Source of the DNA: Macrotis lagotis
Taxonomy: Eukaryota > Chordata > Mammalia > Peramelemorphia > Peramelidae
DNA length: 64,000 nt
Direction: 5' to 3'
NCBI RefSeq assembly: GCF_037893015.1
Contig: NC_133658.1
Coordinates: 881,992,893 to 882,056,892 of the forward strand
Below, piece by piece: positions 42,894 through 53,254 of this stretch (its first letter is position 1; every line of letters begins with the position of its first letter). Both the position numbers and the translations under genes were made by a program. The notes under the pieces are model-generated. The model saw only the letters and a program-made list of their open reading frames with translations, was not told where the DNA came from and did no database searches.

Positions 42894-43521
42894 TCAATTA
42901 AAAAAAAAAAACAAGTTCACAACTCTACCCAAAGGGCAATCAAACTGTACATAGCCTTTAATCTAGCAAGACCACTACTAAGTCTGTATCCCAAAGAGAT
43001 CATAATAAAAGGAAAAGGACCTGCATGTGCAAAAATGCTTATAGTAGCTCTTTTTGTTGTGGCAAAGAATTGGAAATTGAGGGGATACCCATCAATTGGG
43101 GAATGGCTGAACAATCTGTGGTAAATGAATGTAATAGAATACTGTTGTGCTATAAGAAATGATGAACAGGCAGATTTCAGAAAAACTAGGAAAGGCATAA
43201 GAATTGATCGGCTGGTTCCTTGCTGTCCTTCATTCTAGAAGAGGACCAAAACAACTTTGCTATGTTAAGAGTCTTGCAATATGTCCAACTGTGGCTGAAC
43301 AGATTAGTATAAACTTGGAATGTTCTACCACCAATCAGGCAAAAATACTCTTTGTGAAGACCTGTCATGGATTCTCTAAACTTGCACATGTCACATTTCC
43401 TATAAGATACTTCAGTTTTTCTTTGCTCATAGAACATAGCATCTTTTTTGATGAAGGCACACCATACTGGCTGGTCCTGTGCCAGTATCTCCCATGTGGC
43501 ATAAATCAATCACATAATTCT

Positions 43522-43656
43522 TTTTTTAATTTATTTTGAATTTTACAATTTTTTTCCCCTAATCTCAATTCCCTCCCCCATCCCCCCACCCTCCACAGAA
43601 GGCAGTCTGTTAGTCTTTACATTGTTTCAATGGTATATATTGATCTAAGTTGAATG
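43522..43656 (-). mobile_element. L1 3'UTR fragment (antisense) inside the RTE piece
   Basis: Starts with a T-run (antisense A-tail), then 'ttttgaattttacaattttt', 'ccacagaaggcagtctgtta' and 'attgatctaagttgaatg'. Flanked by 'aatcacataattc' at 43508-43520 and 43657-43669. A severely 5'-truncated insertion. Confidence 0.8.
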
Positions 43657-43670
43657 AATCACATAATTCT

Positions 43671-43809
43671 TTTTTTTTTTTAGGTTTTGGCAAGGCAATG
43701 GAGTTAAGTGACTTGCCCAAGGCCACACAGCCAGGTAATTATTAAGTGTCTGAGATGCTCCTGACTCCAGGGTCGGTGCTCTATCCACTGTGCCACCTAG
43801 CCACCCTCA
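43671..43809 (-). repeat. WSINE1-type SINE (antisense), innermost layer
   Basis: 'ggcaaggcaatggagttaag', 'cacacagccaggtaattatt', 'gtgccacctagccaccct'. Uses the same target word as the L1 piece: 'aatcacataattct' on the left and 'aatcacgtaat' on the right (43810-43820). About 20 bp are missing in its middle. Confidence 0.88.
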
Positions 43810-44639
43810 AATCACGTAATTTTTAAGAGAGACCTTCAGAGTGTCCTTGCATTGCTTTTTTGACCCCCTTGGGAGTGCTTGTCCTATGTGAGTTCTCCAT
43901 AAAATGGTCATTTTGACAAGCATATGATTGGTATTTAAACAATGTAGTCAGTCCATCAGAGTTGCACACTCTGTAGCAGTTTGGATAAGTGGCAGTTTAG
44001 TTTAAGAAAGAAACTGATACAAATTGAAATGAGCAGAACCAGTAAAATATTGTACACAGTATCAGCAATATTGTGTGATATCAGCTATGAGTGACTCTGC
44101 TTTTCTCAGCAACACAATGATCCAAGACAAGTACAAAGGACTCACAGAGGAAAGTGCTATCTATATCCAGATAAAGAACTAATATAGAAGCATCCTTTTT
44201 TCACTTTAATCTGTTTTTTGGGGGGGTGGTTCCTTTTATCTGTTTCTTCTTCAACTGTGACTAATGAATGAATATATTTACATGATAGCACATGTAATCT
44301 CTATCAAATTGCCTACCATTTTTGGAAGAGAGAAAAATTTGGAACTCAAAATCCTGTAAAAATAGATGCTAAAAATTATCTTGACACATAATTGGTGTCA
44401 ATAAATACTATAAATACTATACAATACAATATACAATATACTATACAATAAATGCTATAAAAAACTTCAGAAGCCCTAGGTTAGATAATCATTTGAAAGG
44501 TCACTCCTCCCCAGTTGAACTCCAGTCACACTGGATTCTCATCAGTAATTTTTATTTCATGTGGGGACACCTGGGTCAGGTCCCCCACTACAATGGGCAA
44601 GAGGAATGAACTGAGATTTTCACAAAAAGAGATGGGTCA

Positions 44640-45260
44640 GTGGTACAGTGAAATGAGTTCTACATGTGCAGTCAGAGGGATCTAAATGTAAATGTCATAT
44701 CTGCCATTACTTCTGATGTGACCATGGGACAAGTCACTTCTTTTTACTGCTCTGGTCCTCAGTTTCCTCATCTGTAAAATGACCAGATGATCTCTAAGAG
44801 CCCACTCAGCTTTCAAGTTGTGATTCTGTGATATAACTGTTAGAAGTGTCTGAATGGCAAGAAAGTACCAAGACATTGTCTTGTCCCCATCCACCCTATA
44901 CCATAGAGCAAAGGAATTGCCAAGTATGGATGACTCACAGATAGGGGCAGGATCTAGGGCCAAGACCTTGTTGAACAGTGGAAAAACCACTGGATTTGCC
45001 ATCTAAGACTTGGATTCGAATCCCATTTCTACTACTTACTCTTAGTATGGCCTTGGGAAACTCACCTTAGGACTCATTTTTCCCATTTGTAAACTGAGAA
45101 GGGTTGGATCAAGTGGGTTCTATGCTCTCTTCTATCTCAAGATCTATAATCCTATAATCCTAGGGTACTTGGCCTCTGAGAACTTCAGTTTCCTCATCTG
45201 CAGAATGGGAGCAGATTGGACTTGATGATTTCTAAGGTTCCAGTTCTAGGTCAATGTAAC
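44640..45260 (+). repeat. MIR3-like SINEs in tandem order
   Basis: 44640-44850 ('cctcatctgtaaaatgacca', tail 'gatctctaagagcccactca'), 44960-45165 ('ggattcgaatcccatttcta', tail 'ctataatcctataatcctag') and a tail piece at 45165-45260 ('cctcatctgcagaatgggag'). Tails are single. Confidence 0.75.
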
Positions 45261-45714
45261 CCTTTAACCTGTCATAAGAATGGTTAGAAAACCCAACCAC
45301 AGGACCCCAATAAGCCACCTCTATTCAACCAGCTATCTCTCCTCTCTACTCTTTGCCCAGAGGGAAAGGAGGTATCCCGGTATTGCCTTCCTCCCCTCAC
45401 TACCCTGAAGATGATACCGTCAGCACCCCTTTTCCCATCAAATAATCATGAAACCTTAAGAGAGGGAGAAAAATAGCACGCCCCTTCTTTACAAAAATAG
45501 ACTGCAGATCCCTGATCTGGGTCTGTTTCTTATCTGAGTGGCCATCCTCTCTGCACCAAATTTCACTTTCAGGTAGATTTAAAAGACTTACATAGTTCAG
45601 AAGCAGAGACCCAAAGAGAGGCTTCAGAGTCCCAGCTCTCATTTTGTGACCTTGGACAAGTCACTTTAGCTTTAAAGTCTCAGTTTCCCCTCCAGGGCCC
45701 AAAGGAGCCCAGTA
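45261..45714. other. No gene seen
   Basis: A minus frame at 45400-45642 has no domain. 45640-45700 is a weak SINE remnant ('gaccttggacaagtcacttt'). Confidence 0.45.
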
Positions 45715-45990
45715 TTCTCTCATAATCCTTCCTTCCCACCCCAATTCCACAATCCTTCAAGTGCAGTACTGCCATTTGAAGGATTGCAAAGAACTCTGTG
45801 AATATGCAAATCATGATATAAATCCTTAATAGTAGCCCTGTTTACTGGACGGAAATCAACCTGCATAACCGTTGCCAGCATTGCCCAATGCCTCTTCCTC
45901 ACAATTAATTCCTATTCCAATTTAAATCCTTCACCATGAATGTTAAACAAAAGCCCTGCAAACTAATTGGATTCTTGAAAGGAGAAACAA
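45715..45990. promoter_or_regulatory. Candidate conserved non-coding island with octamer site
   Basis: Repeat-free. An exact POU octamer ATGCAAAT lies at 45804-45811 ('gtgaatatgcaaatcatgat'). Homeodomain-type 'cacaattaattcctattcc' and 'gcaaactaattggattcttg' follow, and 'aaattaaacaaaa'-like FOX words lie between. Conservation is not demonstrated. Confidence 0.4.
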
Positions 45991-46539
45991 ATGGGAAGCA
46001 AGGGAGACAAGGGATGTGGTGGGCCCTGGGGGAATCCAGAGGAAGCAAGTGGTTAGTGTCATCAGAAGGTTTCCAGTAGTCTAAGATTTAGAACTGGCAA
46101 GAAGCAAGAATCATTCCTTTCTGATCTCTTCATTTTGAAGAGGAAACTGAAGCCCAAATTGAATAAGGTTCTTGCTGAAAGACACACAGTTGCGAGGTTG
46201 AATAGAACCCAAACTCTAGAATCCCAACTCCACTACTGACCTGTTGAGTGACTTTCATGAGTTGTCTTGACTCCTTGATATCAGAGATGATGGAATTCCA
46301 TTTGGAAGGATTCAAGATACTTCCATGTTTTATTGAGGGGCTAAGGAGGTTTGTGGGATAAGTCTGATACATTGAGAAGAGAACTGGAATAAGAAATGCT
46401 GATGGTCTTCCAAGACCAGGCCCCCAACTTCTGAATCCTTCAGCAACTAGAGGCATTCCTCAGCTCCCAGCATCTGGTCATTCTCAACTCTGGCCCACTG
46501 GGGCATGAGATATTTTCAGAGAATATTTAATTAAATAAA
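45991..46539. other. No gene seen
   Basis: 46120-46240 is an antisense SINE remnant ('gaggaaactgaagcccaaat'). The minus frame at 46130-46456 overlaps it. Confidence 0.45.
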
Positions 46540-46900
46540 TGGAGTCTAGAAGACTATTAGAGCCATACAATACTAAAGCTGGAAAGGCCCTTAGCACACA
46601 ATTGGATCAAAGACCAGAGAATGTCAGAACTGGGAAGGATCTTAGAAAACAGAATGTCAGAGCTGGGAAGGGTCATAGAACATATAATTTCAGTACTTGG
46701 AGGGATCTAAGAATGGAGAATGTCAGAGCTGAGGGGAAGGGGCTTAGAACAGAGAATATTAGTAATGGGAGGGACCATAGAACAGAGAATGTCAGAAATG
46801 GGAAAGTCTTCAGAACATTTGAGAGACAAAAGAAACTTAGACCATAATGTCAGAGTTGGACAAGACTTAGAACAATGAATGTATAAGCTAAGAGGGCCTT
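46540..46900 (-). repeat. Minisatellite array F (antisense), about 10 units
   Basis: Unit 'cttagaacagagaatgtcag' followed by 'agctgggaggg'. Because 33 is a multiple of three, one plus frame (46539-46847) stays open with an imperfect 11-residue repeat of R-T-E-N-V-R type. That is a satellite artefact. Confidence 0.88.
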
Positions 46901-46974
46901 GAATTTTACATTCTATGAGATCCTTCCCAGCCTTCCATCCCATTCAACCCTCAATTCTAGTACCTTCTGAGATG

Positions 46975-47570
46975 ATCTCCCACTTCCACTGTATGCATTC
47001 TGTATGTATCTAGTTATATACATATTGTCTCCCCAAGCTGAATGTAAGCTTCTGGAGGGCAAGAAGTGTATTTTTGCCTTCCCTTGAATGCTCTCCATTT
47101 TCCAGCAGTAGTTCCACTTAACTTTGAACCCTTAGACCATCATGTTCCTCCATGCTCCATGGTCATATGGAATCTCATTACCGTGCAGACTGACTCAATT
47201 TTTGATGTTCAGCACCTTTTCAACTCACCCTCAGTTACATCTTCCTTCTGATGGCAGGACTGGAGGGTGGAGCAAGAGCAAGTTAATGCCTTCCAAAAAG
47301 TTCCTTTATAAAGGCTCAGCACTTTGCACCTAGTGCTTTTTCCATCAGAGACTGCTTGATTTCCCATTCATTGAACATCATGACCCTATGTCAGATACTC
47401 CCTGGTGCATTCCCCACTTTTCCCCTCTTCAGTTTCTGTTTAAGTGGTTATCTTCCCTTATCAGATTGTAAGCTCCTTGAAGCAAACACTGGTTTTTCCC
47501 TTCTCTAGTACTCAGATGACACATAGTTAGTATTTAATAAATGTTTACTGAATTAAATCCAATCTTGGAC
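46975..47570 (+). mobile_element. L2-like LINE 3' ends, two fragments
   Basis: 46975-47090 ('acatattgtctccccaagct', 'gaatgtaagcttctggaggg') and 47350-47560 ('gattgtaagctccttgaagc', 'gtatttaataaatgtttact'). Confidence 0.65.
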
Positions 47571-47714
47571 AGTTGAAAGAACAAAGGATATTTAGTCTGA
47601 CAAGGAGTAGACTAAGGAGCGTCATTGACTTCAAATATTTGAAGGGTTGTTATGGGAAAGAGGGATGAATCTCCTTTGGAGATTAATGGCCCCAGACAGA
47701 ACTAAGAGAATGAG

Positions 47715-47965
47715 GTTGTTGTTTGTGCTTCCTTTATTAAGAGGACTGTGACATGGAAATGAATTGGATTTGGGGGGGAGCTATGCAAAGTCACCAACCT
47801 CACTCTCTCCTCCAGAACCAACTGGGTCTAGTGGCCAGATACAGATCAGGACAACCAGAGATGACCCAGGATGCAGTGGGAGACCTTGGCCTTTTTGAAC
47901 TAAGGTCTTTAACAGGTCTCACTTTGACTGAGGCAAAGCACATTTAGTGATTAGAAGTAGAAATG
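47715..47965 (-). repeat. RTE-tailed repeat (antisense)
   Basis: 'atggaaatgaattggatttg', 'agtcaccaacctcactctct', 'gagatgacccaggatgcagt', 'ctttaacaggtctcactttg'. The non-tRNA end differs from the other RTE-SINEs, like the element at 11000. Confidence 0.75.
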
Positions 47966-48029
47966 GCAAAGAGGAAGATTTCAGCTGCATTTAAAATGAG
48001 CTACCTTAGTTTCCATCAGCATTTATTGG

Positions 48030-48322
48030 TGTCAGTGAATGGAGCACTGGTCTTGGAGGCAGGAGGACGAGAGTTTGAATCCAGTCCCAGGCACTTGCCA
48101 CTTACTAACTGTGTGACCTTGGGCAAGTCACTTAACCCTGATTGCCTCTCTCCCAGCCATCTCCAGTTGACTTGATCCATATCTGGCCACTGGACCCAGA
48201 TGACTCTGAAGGAGAAAGTGAGGCTGGTGACTTATCACAGCCACCTCACTCAAATCCAATTCATGTGGTTGTCATGGCATCACCTCCCTGACATCGTGGT
48301 CTTCTTCAAAAATGAAGGACAG
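48030..48322 (+). repeat. RTE-tailed SINE, complete
   Basis: Head 'gtgaatggagcactggtctt', box 'gagtttgaatccagtcccag', tail 'ggcatcacctccctgacatc' and 'aaaaatgaaggacag'. Confidence 0.9.
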
Positions 48323-48490
48323 GGACAGCTAGGTGGTGCAGTAGATAGAGCACCAGCCTTGGAGTCAGGAGTACTTGAGTTCAAATCCGACCCCAGACAC
48401 TTAATAATTACCTAGCTGTGTGGCCTTGGGCAAGTCACTTAACCCCATTTGCCTTGCAAAAACCTAAAAACAAAAAACAAAAAAGAAAAG
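48323..48490 (+). repeat. WSINE1-type SINE
   Basis: Inserted at the very tail of the RTE-SINE. Tail 'ttgcaaaaacctaaaaacaa'. Probable duplication 'aaaatgaagg' / 'aaaatggagg'. Confidence 0.9.
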
Positions 48491-48514
48491 AAAGAAAATG
48501 GAGGGCAAAATATT

Positions 48515-49050
48515 ATCCTGTAAGATAAAATAGCCCTGCCTTCAAAGAGCTTCCATTCTATTGAGGTGACAGGAGTTGCATATAAAATCATATGCAAAAC
48601 AGGGAAGGTGAAAAGCACTTGGAGCTGGGAGAAGGGGGTGCCAGGAAAGCAAGGAGAAAGATTCCATTGAAATGTTAAGAAGGGAACTCGATATTATAAA
48701 AGAGGTGAGGAAGGAAGGAGTGCATTCTGGAGAAACATACAGAGAAACAGGAGGACTGTGAAGAACATCACTGGAAATTCATAAAGGAGAGTGATATAGA
48801 ATAGACAGGAAAGGTAGGTAAGGCCAAGTTGTTCAGTATCAAACAGAATATATTTGATTCTAAAGGCAATAGGGAGCCACTGGAGTTTATTGGTCAGAAA
48901 TGGTAAGGTCAGCCCCAGGCTTTAGAAATGTCACTAGCAGTTGTAGAGATGATGGATTGGAGAAGGGGGAGAGAGACTTGAGGCAGGAGGAACAATTAGA
49001 TTATTACAATAGTCCAGGGGAAAGGTAAAGAATGTCTGAACTGATCCTGA
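48515..49050 (-). mobile_element. L2 LINE 3' part (antisense)
   Basis: 'cttcaaagagcttccattct', 'aaaggcaatagggagccact', 'ggagtttattggtcagaaat', 'agattattacaatagtccag'. Confidence 0.85.
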
Positions 49051-49139
49051 GTTGTGTTTTGAAAGAAACTAGTCAGATTTATGAGTCAGAAAGAACACTG
49101 GATAGAGAATCCATTTAAACCTGGGTTCAGATCCCATTT

Positions 49140-49370
49140 GTTGTTCAGTTCTGTGTTCAGTTGTTCAGTGTATGACTCTTCATGATCTCATTTGGGGTTC
49201 TCTTGGCAGAGATACAGGAGTGATCTGCTATTTCCTTCTACAAATGAGGAAGTTGAGGCAGAGCAAAGTAACTTGCCAGGGTCACACGCAGCAAGTAAGT
49301 ATCTGAGGCTGGATTTGAAGTCAGGAAGCTAGAGTTCTTGATCCTGGCACTCTCTCCTCTATGCCACATA
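49140..49370 (-). repeat. SINE with BovB/RTE-like tail (antisense)
   Basis: 'gttgttcagtgtatgactct', 'gcagagatacaggagtgatc', 'agtatctgaggctggatttg'. Confidence 0.8.
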
Positions 49371-49484
49371 GTTGAATCTTCCCTTCCCTTCTAATATTTA
49401 TTTCTTTTGTGACCTTAGACTGAACCTCTCTGTGCCTCAGTTTCCTAAATGGTAAATAAAGAAGATAAATTTCATGACCTAGAT

Positions 49485-49693
49485 CAGGAATTCTTAACTT
49501 TTTTTATGTCATGAACCCCTATGGCAAACTGGTGAAGCTTAAAATGTCCTTTTCAGAAGAAAGATTTTAAATAAAAGGAAATACTAAATATCTGTTAAAG
49601 GTCATAAAAGTTTAGATTTTACCCCCATCCAAGTTTGTCCAGATCCCCTGAAATATATCTATAAATCCATGGACCTCAGTTTAAGAACTTTTG
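49485..49693 (+). mobile_element. hAT-type non-autonomous transposon, complete
   Basis: 209 bp with terminal inverted repeats: left 'caggaattcttaactttttt', right 'cagtttaagaacttttg'. Flanked by 8-bp duplications 'acctagat' (49477-49484) and 'acctagaa' (49694-49701), one mismatch. The 8-bp size is the hAT signature. The body 'catgaacccctatggcaaac' and 'tggtgaagcttaaaatgtcc' resembles an old mammalian family and the copy at 5395. Confidence 0.85.
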
Positions 49694-49899
49694 ACCTAGA
49701 AGTCCTCAAAATCTGTCTTAGGATTTGAGATGGTGACCATGTGCATAGACAAGGATGAATATGACATACTGTTTAGGTACAATGAATCTTGGCAAAACTA
49801 TGGAAGTAATGGCTTCTACCTCAGATAAACATTCTGTGGGGATATTGCAGAGGGTATGCTTCCAAAAGTAGGCACAGGGTGACCTAGGTGACCTCTAGG

Positions 49900-50280
49900 A
49901 CTCTTCTCAACACAGAGATTCTGCAATCTATAAATTCAGAATACCTGAGAGGGCTCTTAGAACATTGGATCTCAGAACTGAGTCATTAAAACAAAAAAAG
50001 TCAGAGCTGAAGGACCCTTAGAACACAGAAAGTCAGAGGTGGGAGGGCCCTTAGATTACAGAAAATCAGAGCTGGGAGGGCCCTTAGAGCATAGAAAATC
50101 AGAACTTGGAGGGCCCTTAAAACATGGAATGTCAGATTTGAAGGACCCTTAGAACACAGAAAATCAGAGTTAAGAGGACCCTTAGAACACTGAATGTCAG
50201 AACAGGGAGAGAACTTGGGATGTAGAATGCTAGAATAGAAAGGGACATTGAACACAGGATATCAGATCTGGAAATTACTT
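49900..50280 (-). repeat. Minisatellite array G (antisense), about 11 units
   Basis: Unit 'cttagaacacagaaaatcag' followed by 'agctgggaggg'. One stretch near 49980-50010 is disrupted by an A-run. Minus frames show imperfect 11-residue repeats (for example L-I-F-C-V-L-R-A-L-P). Confidence 0.88.
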
Positions 50281-51134
50281 TTTTAAACTCACAGTCATCC
50301 AATATGGAAATAGAGACTCCCTTCAACCACCAGCTACTATGGAATTCCTTAAATGAGTGCTATGGAGCCCCAAGACCATACTTGTCTATGGCTATATCTG
50401 TCTTATTCTGGGAGATCAAATTGGGCTGGAAAGAGGATACCAGAATAAGAGAGGATGCCAGAAATGTTGTTCCCTCTTGTTTGCCTGAAAAACCAAACAG
50501 GAGTTCGGGCAGAAGTTGAGCAGCAGAAGTTGGGTAAGGACAGAAGTCCTTACCTACACAACTTCAGGTCATCCATGACCATCAGAAATAGCCCCAGGCT
50601 GCTTTAATGAGAGACCTGGCAGCTCTGCCACCTGTGCTCCTGTGAAGGGAAGGGCTGGGTCCATCTGCTCTGTCAGTCTCCCTTCTGCAGGGGGTCCCTG
50701 GCACCAATCCTTCACTCTGCCTACCAACGGACTTTAGAATGTCACTGAGAAAGGAAGAGCCTTGGATATACCCTGAGCACTGTCCCATTGCTCAACAATG
50801 TTGTATGCTTGTTAATTAGCTGGAGGAGGGCTGTGCCCAGTCTGCTGACCAGGGCCACCAATCAAGGGTAGCCAGGAGACCTTGGCAAAGAACTGTGTTC
50901 TTCATATATAGCATTTCATAGTCTTTGTTTAGCCCTGGAAGGGAGGTGGGACAGGATTACTATGTGATAGCCCCGTCTCACTATGTAAGCTACTGGCCAG
51001 AGGCCAGAGAAGGCCAATGACTTTTCCAAGGTTAAATAGAGTGTTCATGCCAGAGCTAAGATTAGAACTCAATTCTCCTGACATCTAAATAGGGCTCTCC
51101 ATGGTGATGCTAACTCGCTGTGGGTGGGGATTCC
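50281..51134. other. No gene seen; one AT-rich homeodomain-like spot
   Basis: Unique-looking. 50785-50830 holds 'gctcaacaatgttgtatgct' and 'tgttaattagctggagga'. 51000-51100 is an antisense SINE remnant. Confidence 0.45.
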
Positions 51135-51480
51135 TAAGTATCTCCAATCTGGATAGATCAGCTTCTCTTTCTGAACCTCATTTTCTTTCCCTGTAAAATG
51201 GGCTTCCAAGCTCTGACATTGTGTTCTCCTAGCTATGAATTTTTGTGTTCTAAGGCACCTCCCAGCTCTGACTTTGTGTTCTAAGGGTCTTGCCAGCTCT
51301 CTTTCTATGTTCTAAGGTATCATCCAGCTAAGCCATTATCTTTTCTGTGTTCTGAGGCACCTACCCAGCTATGACTTTTTGATTCTAAGGACCCTCCCAG
51401 ATCTGATAATCTGTGTCCCAGGTGTCCTTCCTGTTCTGACAAACTATGGTTTAACATCCTGTCTAGCTCAAGCATTCTAC
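51135..51480 (+). repeat. Minisatellite array H: MIR3-like SINE with about 8 tail units
   Basis: Body remnant 51150-51205 ('ctgaacctcattttctttcc', 'ctgtaaaatgggcttccaag') joins directly to 'ctctgacattgtgttctcct' and later units, ending near 51475. Confidence 0.82.
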
Positions 51481-51779
51481 GACTCTTGTCAGAATGTCCT
51501 ACCCCTCCCCTTTCACCCACCAGTCCCTAAAGCACCTGTCTTGCCAGGGAGGCCACTGCTAAATTATGGAGTCAGTCATTCCTCCCTGGATTAGCCAGGT
51601 ATATTTATGGTAGAGGTTTCTTTCTCTGAGATAAACTGAGAAAAATTCATAGCCCTAGGATTCAGCTGGTCCCCACTGGTTGCAAATAACGAGAGGAGCT
51701 GAGCGAAGAGAGGCAGAGGCAGTTGGGGCCTCCCTAGGAGGAGGGATGGAATCTGAGTTTTGAGGGACTTCTATAGATT

Positions 51780-51975
51780 AGAGCAATGGAATCAAACTCA
51801 AATAGAAACCGAGCTCTAAGTAAGGCTCCCTGAGGGCTGTATATTGGCTTAGAAAGGCACATATTATTATCTTTTTTCTAATGTGTTTTTATTTTGTTAA
51901 ATATTTTCAAATAACATTTTCGTCTGATTCCTAGCAAACAAATGTGCTGTGGACCACATGAATGACACATCTGGA
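51780..51975 (+). mobile_element. Probable hAT-type MITE
   Basis: 'ggaatcaaactcaaatagaa' at one end and the inverse-like 'atgaatgacacatctgg' at the other. The middle has 'ttattttgttaaatattttc'. It matches a short repeat with 'gtgtcaaactcaaat' ends that I remember from several vertebrate genomes. Confidence 0.5.
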
Positions 51976-52369
51976 TTCAAGTAGGGACCAGGAAAAACAA
52001 CTGAGGATCAGGGCAGCAGAAAATTGGAAAGGGGAAGAAGTTGGGATGAGGCTAGCCCAAGAGAGCCTTGGAAATTGGAGACCCAAGAGAATTTCCCCGG
52101 GGTTCTTCCCTGGAACCAGCTGGCCAGCTTCCCTCTGAAGCCTGTGGGAGGTCGTTTACAGAAGACTAGAAGCCCCTTTGGGAGGGAGAGTGTTAAAATT
52201 GAGCTAGCCCCTCTAATGGATGAAGTGACACCTGCCTTGGTGGAGGCCAAGGGGCTCCTCTTCCCATTCCTCACTACCACCCCCGCCAGACCTTCCCATA
52301 TGGAGCTCCATGAGCCCCCTCCAGGCCCAGTGATCAAGTCTTCGCTTCTTAATCTCAGCTGCCTTTTAG

Positions 52370-52560
52370 GATTCATTGCTGACAATAATTAGGTCTCATA
52401 AGGATAAAACTTAAATGAGTCTGTAGCCTTTGGGGATGGTATTAGAGCCGCTAACTCTGTTTGTGGTTTAAATATTAATGTCAAAGTGTAATTACTACCC
52501 CTTCTGTCAGAGGCAGGCACTGGAAACAGCAGCCGCCCTGCCGCCAGGGGGATGTAGGCT
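52370..52560. promoter_or_regulatory. Candidate conserved island with CTCF-like site
   Basis: Repeat-free, with 'ttaaatattaatgtcaaagt' and 'gtaattactacccc'. 52539-52556 ('tgccgccagggggatgta') matches most of the CTCF core (CC.CCAGGGGG). It borders the GT-rich tract. Binding is an inference. Confidence 0.4.
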
Positions 52561-52565
52561 GTCTG

Positions 52566-53115
52566 TTCTGCATATGTGTGTGTGTCTGTGTGTGTGTGTG
52601 TGTGTCTGTGTGTGTCTGTGTGTGTCTGTGTGTGTCTATGTGAGTGTGTCTTTGTGTGTCTATGTGAGAGAATGCGTGCTGTATGTCTCTGTGTCTGTGT
52701 GAGTAAATGTTCACTTGTGTATGTATGTGTGACTGAATATGTGAGTGTATGTGAGCTTTTGAATATATGTGTGTCTGTGTGTATGTATGAATGTGTGTAT
52801 CTGTCTATGTGTGCATGACTGTGTTGTGTGTCTGTGTGTTTAAGTGGACCTGTGTGAGTTTGTATATGTGTTTCTGTGTGTGTGTTTGTGTGTGTCTCTG
52901 TGAGTGTGTTATATATATATACATCTCTGTGTATGTGTGTATGTGAGTGTGTGTAGTATAAATGGGTGTGTCTGTGTGAGTGTGAGTCTGTGTGTGAGTG
53001 CATGTGAGTTTGTGTAGATGTGGCTATATCTGTGTAAGTGTGTTTTGTGTGTGTATGTATGTATCTGTGTATGTGAGTGTATGTATGTGTAGCTCTGTGT
53101 ATCTCTATGTGTATG
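52566..53115. repeat. GT-rich (TGTGTC)n-like tract
   Basis: About 550 bp of alternating purine-pyrimidine with 'tgtgtctg', 'tgtgag' and 'tatg' variants. The 204-codon minus frame (52389-53003) is a His/Thr repeat artefact. Confidence 0.95.
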
Positions 53116-53254
53116 TTTATAAAGAAAGAGGAAAAAAAGATGAGAGGAGAATGGAGGGGAAAAGAGAAAGAATTTTGAACTTTACTTGCTAGTTTTTCAA
53201 TTGCTGGAAAGTTTGAAATGAGGGAATCTTTAGAATTCCAGAGAATTTTATGAA

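Larger units (their letters stand above)
43204..44002 (-). mobile_element. RTE LINE 3' fragment (antisense) inside L1, itself interrupted twice
   Basis: The minus strand of 43204-43509 encodes an RTE ORF C-terminus: 'WEILAQDQPVWCAFIKKDA' followed further on by a degraded C..G..F......FSH zinc-finger-like end. 43823-44002 continues the same element ('gagagaccttcagagtgtcc', 'gtgagttctccataaaatgg'). Its 3' tip, antisense 'gctgtccttcattctagaag', matches the 3' end of the RTE-tailed SINEs in this window, which points to this LINE as their partner. 'taagaa' lies at both borders. 5'-truncated. Confidence 0.75.
42905..44405 (+). mobile_element. L1 LINE 3' end, host of a nest of insertions
   Basis: 42905-43203 holds the end of ORF2 ('ctgtatcccaaagagatcat', 'atcaattggggaatggctga', 'atgatgaacaggcagatttc'). 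44009-44405 resumes with 'atgagcagaaccagtaaaat', 'aatgatccaagacaagtaca' and 'atttggaactcaaaatcctg', ending in an AT tail of 'aatac'-type repeats. The two parts join collinearly once 43204-44002 is removed. Confidence 0.85.

Noticed and set aside
43186-43539. Plus and minus frames of about 110 codons
   Set aside because: Both lie in the RTE LINE fragment; the minus one is its ORF C-terminus, not a host gene.
52008-52392. Opposite-strand frames of 122 and 125 codons covering the same DNA
   Set aside because: Neither has a recognisable domain, and two antiparallel frames over the same stretch suggest chance in stop-poor DNA. A transcript search could still change this.
52389-53003. 204-codon minus-strand His/Thr-rich frame
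   Set aside because: Translation of the GT-rich repeat tract.
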